Shown here one piece after another: positions 35,615 to 43,415 of a DNA stretch of 58,640 nucleotides. The stretch lies in the NCBI GenBank assembly GCA_020850995.1, contig JADZDP010000219.1:1-58640 (forward strand), read 5' to 3'. The notes beneath the pieces are model-generated. The model ran no database searches. It had not been told where the DNA came from and worked only from the letters and a program-made list of their open reading frames with translations. The translations under genes were made by a program, and so were the position numbers. Within the stretch, counting starts at the first letter, position 1. The number at the start of each line of letters is the position of its first letter. The DNA comes from Deltaproteobacteria bacterium. GTDB lineage: Bacteria > Myxococcota > UBA727 > VGSZ01.

Positions 35615-37614
35615 CGTGCCCCTCCGCTCGACGGCGCGGGCCCGTCGGCCAGCGTGAGCGCCACCACGCCGCCCTGCGCGGACGCGCCGGCGCGTGGCGA
35701 CTGTGTGATGACCATGCCAGAGCCGCTCAGGGTAGGCGTGAGGCCGGCCGCCTCGGCCTGCGCCGCGGCGGCGCGCGCGGTCAGCCCGACCAGCGACGGC
35801 ACCACGCCGGTGGGCGGCGCGGGCTCGGGATCGTCGACGTTGGCGACGCTCCCGCCCTCGGTGAGCATGGGCGCTGCCGCTGCCGCCGTCGCCGGCGTCA
35901 CCGGTGCCGGCAGCGCGCCGGCCGCCAACAGACCTCGATCGAGGAGCGCGCGCTCCATGATGGCGCGAAACACCGGCCCCGCCACTGCGCCGCCGAAGTG
36001 CTCGCCGCGCGGCTCGTCGATCACCACCATGGCGACGACTGCGGGGTCGTTCGCGGGCGCGAAGCCCACGAACGACGAGAGGTGAAGCGTGTTGGTGTAG
36101 CGCTTGGTGACCGGATCGACCTTCTCGGCGGTGCCGGTCTTGCCCGCCACGAGGACGCCGGGGATGGCGGCGAGCACGCCGGTGCCGTCCTTGCCGACGA
36201 CGCCGCGCATGATCTCGTTGAGCGTGCGCGCGCTGGCCACGCTCAGCACCCGCGTCCCCTCGTCGGTCGGCGCGCGGCGCATCACCTCGCCGCTGGCAGA
36301 CTCGACGCGCTCGACCAGGTACGGAGTGCGGCGCACGCCGTCGTTGGCCACCGCCTGCACGAGGCTGGCGATTTGCAGGGCGCTGACCAGCACGCCGTGG
36401 CCGAAGCTCACCGTCGCCAGCCGCGCGTCGCCCCAGCGCTCGCCCGCGGGCAAGCGACCCGCCGCCTCTTCCACCAGACCAACGCCGGGCGCGGCGCCGA
36501 AGCCGAAGCGCAGCAGCGCCGCACGCAAGCGATCTTCGCCGAGCCGCTGTGCGATCTTGAGCGCGCCGATGTTCGACGACGTGGCGAACACCTCGGCAGC
36601 GCTGATGACGCCCGCCGGATGGGTGTCGTGGATGACGTGCTTGCCGATCGTGAAGCGGCCGTTCTCGCAGTCGATCAGGTCGGCCGGCGTGATGGCGCCG
36701 GCATCGAGCGCCGCCGCGAAGGTGGCGACCTTCATGACCGACGCCGGCTCGAACACCTCGGCGAACACGCGGTTCTTCTGCGCCTCCGGCGTGGGCGCGT
36801 TCGGGTTGAACAAGGGTACGTTGGCCACCGCCAAGAGCGCCGCCGTGCGCGCGTCGAGCACCACGGCCCACCCGGCCTTCGCTTGCGTGCGCCGCACCAT
36901 GTCGGCGAGGGCCACCTCGGCGGTGTGCTGCAGCTCGGCGTCGATGGTGAGGATGACATCGTCGCCTTCCAGCAGCGTGACGTCGAGGCCGCCGGCGAGC
37001 GCGATGCGATCGCCGCGCGCGTCGATGAGCGACGGCGTGGTGGTCGCGCGCCCCTGCAACGCGTCGTCATACGCGCGCTCGACGCCGCCGCGGGCGCGTC
37101 CGTCGACGTCGACGAGCCCGAGCAGTTGCCCGGCGAGCTCTTTGCCGGGCCAGTAGCGCCGCTGCTCGGGCTGCAGCTCGATGCCTGGTAGGCCCAGCGC
37201 GCGGACCTGATCGGCGACGTCACCCGCGGCGCGGCGCTTGAGCCACACGAAGCCCGACGACGACCCGAGCTTCCCCTGCAGCTCGCGCGCCGACGCACCG
37301 AGGACCGGTGCGAGCGCCTGTGCGACGGCCGCCTTGTCGTCGACGAGGCGGGGGCGGGCCACCACCGACCAGGCGGGAACGGTGACCGCCAGCGGGCGGC
37401 CGTGGTGATCTTTGAGCGAGCCGCGCGGCGCCGTCACCGGCAGCTCGCGCAGGTATTGCGCCGCCGCGAGGTCACGCAGGTCGTCGTCGAAGACGAGCTG
37501 CAAGCGGCCCGCCTTGGCGAGCAGTCCGGCGAACGACACCGCCAGCAGCACGCCGACAGCGACGATGCGCCAGCGAGGCAGCTCACGCTCCGGGCAGGCG
37601 CGCTCGATGCTCAC
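35611..37614 (-). CDS. ftsI: Division-specific transpeptidase FtsI (PBP3)
   Basis: 667 aa class B penicillin-binding protein. A short cytoplasmic tail and one membrane segment (VAVGVLLAVSFAGLLAKA) are followed by the dimerisation domain (PRGSLKDHHGRPLAV) and the transpeptidase domain. The active-site motifs are SVMK near residue 289, SSN, and KTGTAEK near 492. A C-terminal PASTA domain (GVVPSLVGLTARAAAAQAEA) follows a Pro/Ala linker. Cross-links peptidoglycan at the septum with FtsW. The GTG overlaps the ftsL stop (GTGA). Confidence 0.96.
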   Translation of the reverse strand: MSIERACPERELPRWRIVAVGVLLAVSFAGLLAKAGRLQLVFDDDLRDLAAAQYLRELPVTAPRGSLKDHHGRPLAVTVPAWSVVARPRLVDDKAAVAQALAPVLGASARELQGKLGSSSGFVWLKRRAAGDVADQVRALGLPGIELQPEQRRYWPGKELAGQLLGLVDVDGRARGGVERAYDDALQGRATTTPSLIDARGDRIALAGGLDVTLLEGDDVILTIDAELQHTAEVALADMVRRTQAKAGWAVVLDARTAALLAVANVPLFNPNAPTPEAQKNRVFAEVFEPASVMKVATFAAALDAGAITPADLIDCENGRFTIGKHVIHDTHPAGVISAAEVFATSSNIGALKIAQRLGEDRLRAALLRFGFGAAPGVGLVEEAAGRLPAGERWGDARLATVSFGHGVLVSALQIASLVQAVANDGVRRTPYLVERVESASGEVMRRAPTDEGTRVLSVASARTLNEIMRGVVGKDGTGVLAAIPGVLVAGKTGTAEKVDPVTKRYTNTLHLSSFVGFAPANDPAVVAMVVIDEPRGEHFGGAVAGPVFRAIMERALLDRGLLAAGALPAPVTPATAAAAAPMLTEGGSVANVDDPEPAPPTGVVPSLVGLTARAAAAQAEAAGLTPTLSGSGMVITQSPRAGASAQGGVVALTLADGPAPSSGGAR

Positions 37615-37937
37615 GGCGCACCCCCAGCGACGACGCGATCGGCGCTCACCGGCGCGAGCCCCAGCCGACCGGCCTCGGCGCTCAAGCGCGAGGGGCGCAA
37701 GAGCGTGGCGCGCTCCAGCTCGAGCGCGGCGCGCTCATCGCGCAGGCGCGCCTGCGCGGCCCGGCGATCATGCACCCGATAGCCGGTGTCGACGGTGGCG
37801 GTGCGCACCAGCACCAAGCACACCAGGCTCGCCGTCACCAGCGCGGCGGCGCAGCTGGCGACGAGCACCAGGCGCAGGTCCGAGCCCTTGGCGCGCGCGG
37901 GCCTCGGGGGCCAGGTGCGGCGAGCGGCCAGCGTCAT
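37611..37937 (-). CDS. ftsL: Cell division protein FtsL
   Basis: 108 aa small bitopic membrane protein. A Pro/Arg-rich cytoplasmic start is followed by one membrane segment (LVLVASCAAALVTASLVCLV) and a periplasmic coiled coil (AAQARLRDERAALELERATL) that ends LGLAPVSADRVV, a common FtsL ending. FtsL pairs with FtsB and FtsQ in the divisome. Identification rests on topology, length and position between rsmH and ftsI; four-base overlaps with both neighbours suggest coupling. Confidence 0.88.
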   Translation of the reverse strand: MTLAARRTWPPRPARAKGSDLRLVLVASCAAALVTASLVCLVLVRTATVDTGYRVHDRRAAQARLRDERAALELERATLLRPSRLSAEAGRLGLAPVSADRVVAGGAP

Positions 37938-38845
37938 GGCGAGAGGTCCCTCCCGGGCTCGACACCGACCAGCGCCGCGCGCAGCTTGGCGCTGCGCGCG
38001 CGCGGGTTCGCCTTGATCTCGTCGTCGCTCGGCACCTGGGGTCGCTTGGTGAGCGCGGTGAAGCCCTCGTCTCGGAAACGGTGCTTGACCTTGCGATCTT
38101 CCAGCGAGTGAAACGACAACACCACAGCGCGCCCGCCGGGGCGCACGAGGGAGGGCAAGGCGCCGAGCAGCGCGTCGAGCTCGTCGAGCTCGCGGTTGGT
38201 GGCGATGCGCAGCGCCTGAAAGGTGCGCGTGGCCGGGTGGATGCCGCCACCGCGCCGCGCCATACGCGGGTCGCCCACGGCACGGATCACGGCCTCGGCG
38301 AGCGCCGCGGTCGTCGTCGGCAGGTCGCGCTTGAGCACGCGCGCGATGCGGCGACTCTTGTGCTCCTCGCCATAGAGGTAGATCACATCGGCGAGCTCGC
38401 GCTCGTCGAGGCGGCGGATCAGCTCGGCCGCGGTCTCGCCCGCCGAGGTGTCCATGCGCATGTCGAGCGGCGCGTCGGCGCGAAACGAGAAGCCGCGCGC
38501 GGGCTCGTCCAGCTGCAAAGACGACACCCCGAGGTCGGCGAACAGCGCGTCCACGCGCTCGACGCCAATGCGATCGAGCACCGTGCGCGCCGCCGAGAAC
38601 GGCGCCTGCACCAGGGTCACGCGATCCGCATGGCGCGCGGCCACGCCGCCGGCCGCGTCCTCTTGGTGCGCGCGCGGGTCGCGGTCGAGCGCGACCACGC
38701 GCCCGTGCGGCCCCACGCGCTCGACGAACGCGCGCAGGTGACCACCCGCACCGGCGGTGCAATCGAGCACCACCGCGCCGGCCGGCGGATCGACGAGGGC
38801 CAGCACCTCGCCGAGCATGACCGGCACGTGACCAGCGCTCGCCAT
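37934..38845 (-). CDS. rsmH: 16S rRNA (cytosine-1402-N4)-methyltransferase
   Basis: 303 aa, normal length. RsmH (formerly MraW) methylates N4 of C1402 in the ribosomal P site. Motifs are HVPVMLGEVLALVDPPAG at the start, the S-adenosylmethionine loop DCTAGAGGHLRAFVE, DLGVSSLQLDEPARGFSF and the late FHSLEDRKVKHRFR. The ATG has GGAGGTGCGG directly upstream. Its stop overlaps the ftsL start (ATGA), and it follows mraZ after 43 bp. Confidence 0.96.
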   Translation of the reverse strand: MASAGHVPVMLGEVLALVDPPAGAVVLDCTAGAGGHLRAFVERVGPHGRVVALDRDPRAHQEDAAGGVAARHADRVTLVQAPFSAARTVLDRIGVERVDALFADLGVSSLQLDEPARGFSFRADAPLDMRMDTSAGETAAELIRRLDERELADVIYLYGEEHKSRRIARVLKRDLPTTTAALAEAVIRAVGDPRMARRGGGIHPATRTFQALRIATNRELDELDALLGALPSLVRPGGRAVVLSFHSLEDRKVKHRFRDEGFTALTKRPQVPSDDEIKANPRARSAKLRAALVGVEPGRDLSP

Positions 38846-38888
38846 CCGCACCTCCACGACCCACCGCGCGCGGCGAGCCGCGCGCGCG

Positions 38889-39341
38889 TCACAGCCCGTG
38901 CTTCTCGAGGTACTCGCGCGTGCGCGAGAGCTCGTCGGGCGCCTGCGTGCGACGCAGCTCGTCCCAACGACTCTTGCTCCACAGCTCGATGCGCTCGATG
39001 ACTCCGGCCCACACGCACTCGCGCTCGAGACCCGCATACTCGCGAAGCTCCTTCGGGACGCTCGTGCGCCCCGCGCGATCGACGGTGACGAGGGTGGCGG
39101 GCGCGATGACGAAGCGCTTGAACGTCACCACCGCCGGGTTCGACGGCGGCAGCTGACGCACCTTCTCTGCTTGCGCAGCGAAGTCCTGCTCGCTCATAGC
39201 GACCAGGCAAGGCTCGTAGAGGGCCTGCGTGAGGATGAAGCGATCGGCGCTGCCGATCCGCTCGAGCGCAGCGCGCAAGAGCGCGGGGAAGGCGACCCTC
39301 CCCTTCTCATCCATCAGGCAGTTGTGAAGCCCTTGAAACAT
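38889..39341 (-). CDS. mraZ: Transcriptional regulator MraZ
   Basis: 150 aa with two MraZ/AbrB-like halves. The first carries DEKGRVAFPALLRAAL and the second VTVDRAGRTSVPKELREYAGL, both close to the family DxKGRxxxP and DxxGRxxxP patterns that form the DNA-contact loops. MraZ usually represses its own dcw operon as a ring-shaped oligomer. Four boxes fitting its known operator lie just upstream at 39367-39406. It is the first gene of the cluster. The start is preceded only by GGAAAAAAGACG, a weak ribosome-binding site. Confidence 0.95.
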   Translation of the reverse strand: MFQGLHNCLMDEKGRVAFPALLRAALERIGSADRFILTQALYEPCLVAMSEQDFAAQAEKVRQLPPSNPAVVTFKRFVIAPATLVTVDRAGRTSVPKELREYAGLERECVWAGVIERIELWSKSRWDELRRTQAPDELSRTREYLEKHGL

Positions 39342-39366
39342 CGTCTTTTTTCCGGCGCCAACGCCG

Positions 39367-39406
39367 CGCGATCCGCCATGATCCCCTATTCGCCACCAAA
39401 TCCCAC
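39367..39406 (-). promoter_or_regulatory. MraZ operator: four boxes at 10-bp spacing
   Basis: Read on the minus strand, four decamers follow each other without gaps: GTGGGATTTG, GTGGCGAATA, GGGGATCATG and GCGGATCGCG. Each begins with G-[T/G/C]-GG. Known MraZ operators are TGGG-type boxes repeated every 10 bp. The block lies at the expected transcription start, immediately after the -10 element at 39411-39416, and 26 bp before the mraZ start. Confidence 0.8.
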
Positions 39407-39410
39407 TGGA

Positions 39411-39440
39411 AGGCTAGGTGAGCGCCAATTGGCTGGTCAA
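39411..39440 (-). promoter_or_regulatory. dcw operon promoter
   Basis: On the minus strand TTGACC (39440-39435) and TAGCCT (39416-39411) are separated by 18 bp, a good housekeeping-type promoter. The predicted start falls in the first MraZ box, so MraZ bound there would block initiation. Confidence 0.65.
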
Positions 39441-39554
39441 GCCCCTGCGGGGAAAGACGAAAGAGCGTCTGCGGTCGCTGCTGCTGCTCCTCAGTATCGT
39501 CGAGTGGTCCAGGTGTTCAGCCCAAGCTGTAGTGGTGATGCGCCTCCGGTTGTT

Positions 39555-39572
39555 GGTGGATCATGGTGGATC
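39555..39572 (+). promoter_or_regulatory. Two GTGGA boxes at 10-bp spacing on the opposite strand
   Basis: GGTGGATC occurs at 39555-39562 and 39565-39572, exactly 10 bp apart, on the plus strand facing the outer-membrane protein gene. They resemble the MraZ boxes but are only two in number. They could be a second MraZ site in the divergent region or coincidence. Confidence 0.35.
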
Positions 39573-39632
39573 GAGCGAGACAGATCCAGATCGCGTGCCG
39601 CTCGCCGCCAGCCCCCTGCGGCGGGCACGAAC

Positions 39633-39667
39633 TTGACCAGGGCGCGCCTTTCACGCCCAAATGGGCG
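39633..39667 (+). promoter_or_regulatory. -35 element and CGCCCA-AA-TGGGCG palindrome
   Basis: TTGACC at 39633-39638 is followed about 17 bp later by a weak -10 (CCCAAA or CCAAAT). This region is covered by a 14-bp palindrome CGCCCAAATGGGCG at 39654-39667 that ends one base before the GTG start at 39669. The arrangement suits an operator. The rest of the 327-bp gap holds the mraZ control elements and nothing else recognised. Confidence 0.4.
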
Positions 39668-39668
39668 C

Positions 39669-40553
39669 GTGCGAAACCTACGCCCTGCCCTCGCGCTCGC
39701 TGCGCTCACCGTCGTCGCGCTCGCCGGCGCGCCCGCGGCGGCGCTGCCCAACGACATCCACCTCACGCGCCTGATCGACGAGGACGGCGCCGGTGGCTAC
39801 GTGCAAGACGACCTGGCTTTCCAGGCAGTCACGCGCGAGCTCGGCCTGGTGATGACGCCCACGTCGATGCAGGTGGCCGAGACCACCGGGCACTCGGGCT
39901 TCGACTTCGGCCTCGACTACTCGTTTCACACCATGCGCTTTGACGAGGACTACTGGCGCGCGCGCGAGCTCCGAGATGTCCCGTTGATGATGACGCTCGG
40001 AGCGCGCGCTCGCAAAGGCTTCGTGCTGCCCGTGCCGCTCACCTCCGAGGTCGAGTTCGGCGCCGAGTGGCTCATCGACAGCCAGCTCTTGAACCTCGGC
40101 ACCAACGTGCGCGTGGCGCTCAACGAGGGCTTCCGTTGGATCCCCGACCTCGCCGTGCAGGCGGGCATCAATCGCTTGGTCGGCAACGACGAGCTCGACC
40201 TGCTCACGGTGACCGCCGGGGGCCAGGTGTCGAAGGGCTTCGGCGTCGCCGGCAGCTTCAACGTGAATCCCTTCGTCGGCTACCAGAGCATCTGGGTCAA
40301 CGCGAGCTCGCGCATCGTCGACGCCGACCCGCTCGACACCGCAAACGTCGAGGACAACGTGGTGTTCGCGCTCCAACCGCTGGCGCAAAACCGCATGGAT
40401 CGCTTGAGCCTCGGCCTGCGCTTGGTGGTCGCTGTGGTGTCGCTGTCTGGTGGGGTCGACATCGACTTCATGGATCCGGTCGACGGCACCGGCGTGGGCG
40501 GCCAGCGCCAGACCCTGCTCCACTACACCATCCGCGCCGGCGTGCTCTTGTAG
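39669..40553 (+). CDS. Putative outer membrane beta-barrel protein
   Basis: 294 aa from the GTG at 39669, chosen because it opens a clean signal peptide (ALALAALTVVALAGAPAAA) with cleavage before LPNDIHL. The mature part alternates short amphipathic strands with turns rich in Asp and Gly, for example GFDFGLDYSFHTMRF, FGAEWLIDSQLLNLGTNVRV and FNVNPFVGYQSIWVN, and ends in aliphatic residues (YTIRAGVLL) rather than the usual terminal Phe. This is the pattern of outer-membrane barrels. No family was recognised and no function is proposed. Confidence 0.7.
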   Translation: MRNLRPALALAALTVVALAGAPAAALPNDIHLTRLIDEDGAGGYVQDDLAFQAVTRELGLVMTPTSMQVAETTGHSGFDFGLDYSFHTMRFDEDYWRARELRDVPLMMTLGARARKGFVLPVPLTSEVEFGAEWLIDSQLLNLGTNVRVALNEGFRWIPDLAVQAGINRLVGNDELDLLTVTAGGQVSKGFGVAGSFNVNPFVGYQSIWVNASSRIVDADPLDTANVEDNVVFALQPLAQNRMDRLSLGLRLVVAVVSLSGGVDIDFMDPVDGTGVGGQRQTLLHYTIRAGVLL

Positions 40554-40565
40554 CAGGCCTGTTCG

Positions 40566-41324
40566 TCAGCGCCGCAACAGCAGCTCTGCTGCGTTGGTGA
40601 CCTCGGCGGCGAGGCCAGGCGCGGCCACCACGTCGCGCAGCTCCTCCGCGGTCATCGACGACAAGTAGCGCACCGCGAGCTTCGGCGGGCAGTCGGGGTT
40701 GAGCACGAGCGCGCGCCGCACCGCGGGGCGGCTGTTGAAGCGACTCTCGCCGACCGCCTCGAGCACCGCGCCCGGCACCGGCCGGCGCGCCGCCACGCGC
40801 ACCGCGAGCGGCTCGGTGACGTTGGGGTTCGCGAGCGCGTTCTCGATGACGTGCGGGTGCGGGTCGTCGAGGATGCGCAGCAGCAAGTCGCCCTTGGCGG
40901 AGCGCGCCAACCACTTGCGACGCCCGAGGGTCTCGCCGGTGGCCGCCAGGCTGCCCTTCTTTGCGCGGCCGTCCTTCCCCACGCCGGCATCGTTGGCCGC
41001 CGCCACGTCGACGAGCGGGACCAGGGCGTGCTCGCCCACCATCTGCGCGCCGGTGACCAGCGCGGCGCGCACGGTAGCCTCGAGGTACCCACCGGCGATC
41101 ACCAGCGAGAAGGTCTCCACCACGGCGCGCGCCTCCATCGACCCGAGCACCGCCTCGCGCTGCGCGCAGGCGAGCGCGCGCACCAACGGCAAGGTCGGCG
41201 CTCCTTGCAGGCGCTCCGTCAAGTAGCTCACGCGCAGCGCACCGGCAGGCACCCCACCAAGGCTCCTCCCGAGTCGCTCGACGATGAGCGGCGCGGCCAG
41301 CGAGAACAGCTCCTCATCGCTCAT
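40566..41324 (-). CDS. Hypothetical helical-repeat protein
   Basis: 252 aa, no signal peptide. The C-terminal half has repeated helical pairs around conserved N-P positions: DPHPHVIENALANPNVTEPL, then RFNSRPAVRRALVLNPDCPP and SSMTAEELRDVVAAPGL. This looks like a HEAT/armadillo-like or leucine-rich-variant solenoid of the kind used for protein binding. The ATG at 41324 is only 11 bp past the stop of the zinc-ribbon protein gene, so the two probably form an operon. Function unknown. Confidence 0.75.
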   Translation of the reverse strand: MSDEELFSLAAPLIVERLGRSLGGVPAGALRVSYLTERLQGAPTLPLVRALACAQREAVLGSMEARAVVETFSLVIAGGYLEATVRAALVTGAQMVGEHALVPLVDVAAANDAGVGKDGRAKKGSLAATGETLGRRKWLARSAKGDLLLRILDDPHPHVIENALANPNVTEPLAVRVAARRPVPGAVLEAVGESRFNSRPAVRRALVLNPDCPPKLAVRYLSSMTAEELRDVVAAPGLAAEVTNAAELLLRR

Positions 41325-41335
41325 GGCGCCGCGAC

Positions 41336-43210
41336 TCAGCCCGGTGTGGGCGCCGGTTCGGCAGGGGCGGCCGGCAGCGGCGGTGGCGACGGCGGCGGCG
41401 CCGTCACCTGCACGGAGAACGAGGCCGGTGCGCCGTCGCCCGCGGCTTGGCCCACCAGCACGAACGGCGCGCGTTCTCCCGGCGCCAGCGACGCAGACGC
41501 GGGCCGGCGTGCGGCGAGCGCGGACAACTGCTCGACGGTGTCGATGGCCTCCACGTCGACACCGTCGAGGGTGCTCCACGCCCAGCCGCTCATCGGCGCC
41601 GCGCCCGCGAAGCTCACCTCGATGCGGGCCCCCGGCACCGTGCTCGATGTGCTGTTGCGCACCACGCCGCTCACCGTCACCACCTCGAGCCCGGAGGGCA
41701 GCAAGCGCTTGCGGACGCGCGCGTCCTCGACGGCGAGGTCGCCCGCCACGCGGGGGCCGCCGAGGGCCGCGCTGAGGTCACCGCGCCAGAGGTCGGCGAG
41801 GGTGCCGCCGCGCGCCACGACGACCGCCACAGCAACGAACGCCGCGAAGATGAGCGCCTGCAGCGCCGCCCACAGCGCGGCGCGCACCCGCTGTGCCGCC
41901 TCGATGCGGCGGAGCTTGGCGCTCTCGACGGGCGTGGGCGCGGGCGGCGGCGAGGCGGTGGGGCGTGGGGCGCTCGGCGCGGGCTCGGGCCGGGGTTTTG
42001 GCGGCGCGCGCTCGGCCACCGGCGCCGACGGCGGCGCATCGTCGGTGTCGAGCCCGATGTTCGCGAAGGGATCGCTCTCTTCGGGTGTGGGCGGTGGCCG
42101 CGGTGGGCTCGTCGGCACCAGGGAATCGGCGTTGTCGGTGGCGTCGAGCGCCGCGAAGGGATCGTCGATGGCCTGGATGCCGACGTCCGCGGGCTGCGGC
42201 GGCGCGCTCGCCGCGAAGGGTTCGGTGGACGGCCGCACGCTGGCGCCGAAGAGCTCGCCCGGCGCAAAGGACTCGGTCGTCGTCGACGACAGCGACGCGC
42301 TCGGCGGCATGGACGGCGGCGCGAAGGTCGGAGCCGGCGCGGGCACCGCGCCGAGACCGAAGGGATCCATGGCGTGCGGCGTGGCAGCGGCGGTGGGCAC
42401 GCCGGCGAAGGGATCGACGGCGGGCGCGCCACCGCCCATGGCGGCGCTGGTGCCGAAGGGATCGGACAGCGGTGCGCCGCTGGCACCAGCGAAGGGATCG
42501 ACGGCGCCGCCGCGCACGCCGGGTGTCATGGTGCGCGCTCCGGGCGTCATGGTGCGCGCGCCGGGCGTCATGGCGCGCGCGCCGGGCGTCATAGTGCGCG
42601 CGAAGGGATCGGCGGCGCCGCCGAAGGGCACGGACGCCTGCGAGGGCGGCTGTGAGAAGCTCGGCGAGGGCGGCTGTGAGAAGCTCGGCGACGGCGGCTG
42701 TGAGAAGCTCGGCGAGGGCGGCTGTGAGAAGCTCGGCGACGGCGAGGGCGCGAAACCAGGCGAGGGTGGCGGCGCGAAACCCGGCGGGGGCGGCGACAGG
42801 GAGGGGTACCCCGGCGATTGCGGCGCGGTGGCACCGAGGCTGGCGAAGGGGTCAGGGGGCGGCGGCCGGAAGTCGCTCGATGGCGCGCGGAATATGCCGC
42901 TGCGGTTGGACGTCGACGCGAAGCCCGAGGGCGACGGCGCGTCCGACGGAGCGCCAAAGGCTCGAAACATCCCAGTGATCGGGCCACCGCTCGGGCGAGG
43001 CGTGGGAGACAAGGGGGGCGGGCCGGGCGGCATGGTGGTGGCGGCGTGCGGGGCCATGGCGGGCGGCGCCGTGGCTGGGGGCGCGGTGGGCGCGCCGCTG
43101 GCCATGAACACGAAGTTGCACTTCGAGCAGCGCACCCGAATGGGACCGCCGGCGAGCTTGTCGTCGCCAACCTTGAAGCGCGTGTTGCATTGCGAACAGG
43201 TGATGATCAC
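41336..43210 (-). CDS. MJ0042 zinc-ribbon, DPF-repeat membrane protein
   Basis: 624 aa. The GTG at 43210 (GGAGA upstream) starts a zinc ribbon: CSQCNTRFKVGDDKL then VRCSKCNFVF, the MJ0042 type. A low-complexity region (about 40-440) follows, rich in Pro, Ser and Ala. It contains four copies of PSPSFSQP, four of MTPGA[R/V] and at least eight DPF tripeptides spaced 15-60 residues apart. Near residue 460 is one membrane segment (ALIFAAFVAVAVVVARGG). The C-terminal domain (about 490-600, VVTVSGVVRNSTSSTVPGAR) resembles DUF3426/FxLYD. The layout suggests a cytoplasmic zinc-ribbon and binding platform tethered to the inner membrane with a periplasmic domain. Related proteins act in motility or envelope assembly in myxobacteria, but the role here is not known. 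Confidence 0.85.
   Translation of the reverse strand: MIITCSQCNTRFKVGDDKLAGGPIRVRCSKCNFVFMASGAPTAPPATAPPAMAPHAATTMPPGPPPLSPTPRPSGGPITGMFRAFGAPSDAPSPSGFASTSNRSGIFRAPSSDFRPPPPDPFASLGATAPQSPGYPSLSPPPPGFAPPPSPGFAPSPSPSFSQPPSPSFSQPPSPSFSQPPSPSFSQPPSQASVPFGGAADPFARTMTPGARAMTPGARTMTPGARTMTPGVRGGAVDPFAGASGAPLSDPFGTSAAMGGGAPAVDPFAGVPTAAATPHAMDPFGLGAVPAPAPTFAPPSMPPSASLSSTTTESFAPGELFGASVRPSTEPFAASAPPQPADVGIQAIDDPFAALDATDNADSLVPTSPPRPPPTPEESDPFANIGLDTDDAPPSAPVAERAPPKPRPEPAPSAPRPTASPPPAPTPVESAKLRRIEAAQRVRAALWAALQALIFAAFVAVAVVVARGGTLADLWRGDLSAALGGPRVAGDLAVEDARVRKRLLPSGLEVVTVSGVVRNSTSSTVPGARIEVSFAGAAPMSGWAWSTLDGVDVEAIDTVEQLSALAARRPASASLAPGERAPFVLVGQAAGDGAPASFSVQVTAPPPSPPPLPAAPAEPAPTPG
42520..42603. repeat. 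Four 21-bp tandem repeats inside the zinc-ribbon gene
   Basis: Four units start CGGG[T/C]GTCAT and are 21 bp long; they differ at few positions and encode MTPGAR-type heptapeptides. They look like recent slippage duplications within the Pro-rich region. Confidence 0.85.
42641..42736. repeat. Four 24-bp tandem repeats inside the zinc-ribbon gene
   Basis: Four units of 24 bp (pattern CGA[G/C]GGCGGCTGTGAGAAGC plus TCGG) differ at a single base. Each encodes the octapeptide PSPSFSQP. The near-identity points to very recent expansion or gene conversion, so copy number may vary between strains. Confidence 0.9.
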
Positions 43211-43415
43211 GCGGGTCTCCGGCGGCGACGACGCACCGCTTCCACGCGCACGGGAGTCTATGCGTCCGCGCCGAGGGCAGGCAAACCCACACCCGCAAGC
43301 GCCACTCAATGGTGCGTTTTCTCGCGCGCTGTCCCCGGATGGTGCGGTGCGTTGACAGCGGGAAGCGCCATGGTCCACTCTGGTTTCGACGCAAAGCGGC
43401 AAGGTGGAGGCGCTG

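Noticed and set aside
39418..39636. 72-codon frame (GTG start) in the mraZ control region
   Set aside because: It covers the dcw promoter, has no ribosome-binding site, and its composition and codon use are not convincing.
42520..42736. Possible CRISPR array
   Set aside because: Units of 21 and 24 bp abut without spacers and encode in-frame peptides of the Pro-rich protein; no cas gene is present.
40851..43355. 834-codon plus-strand frame with many KGS and GEG repeats
   Set aside because: It is the antisense image of the DPF/Pro-rich gene; the repeats reflect the tandem DNA repeats on the coding strand.
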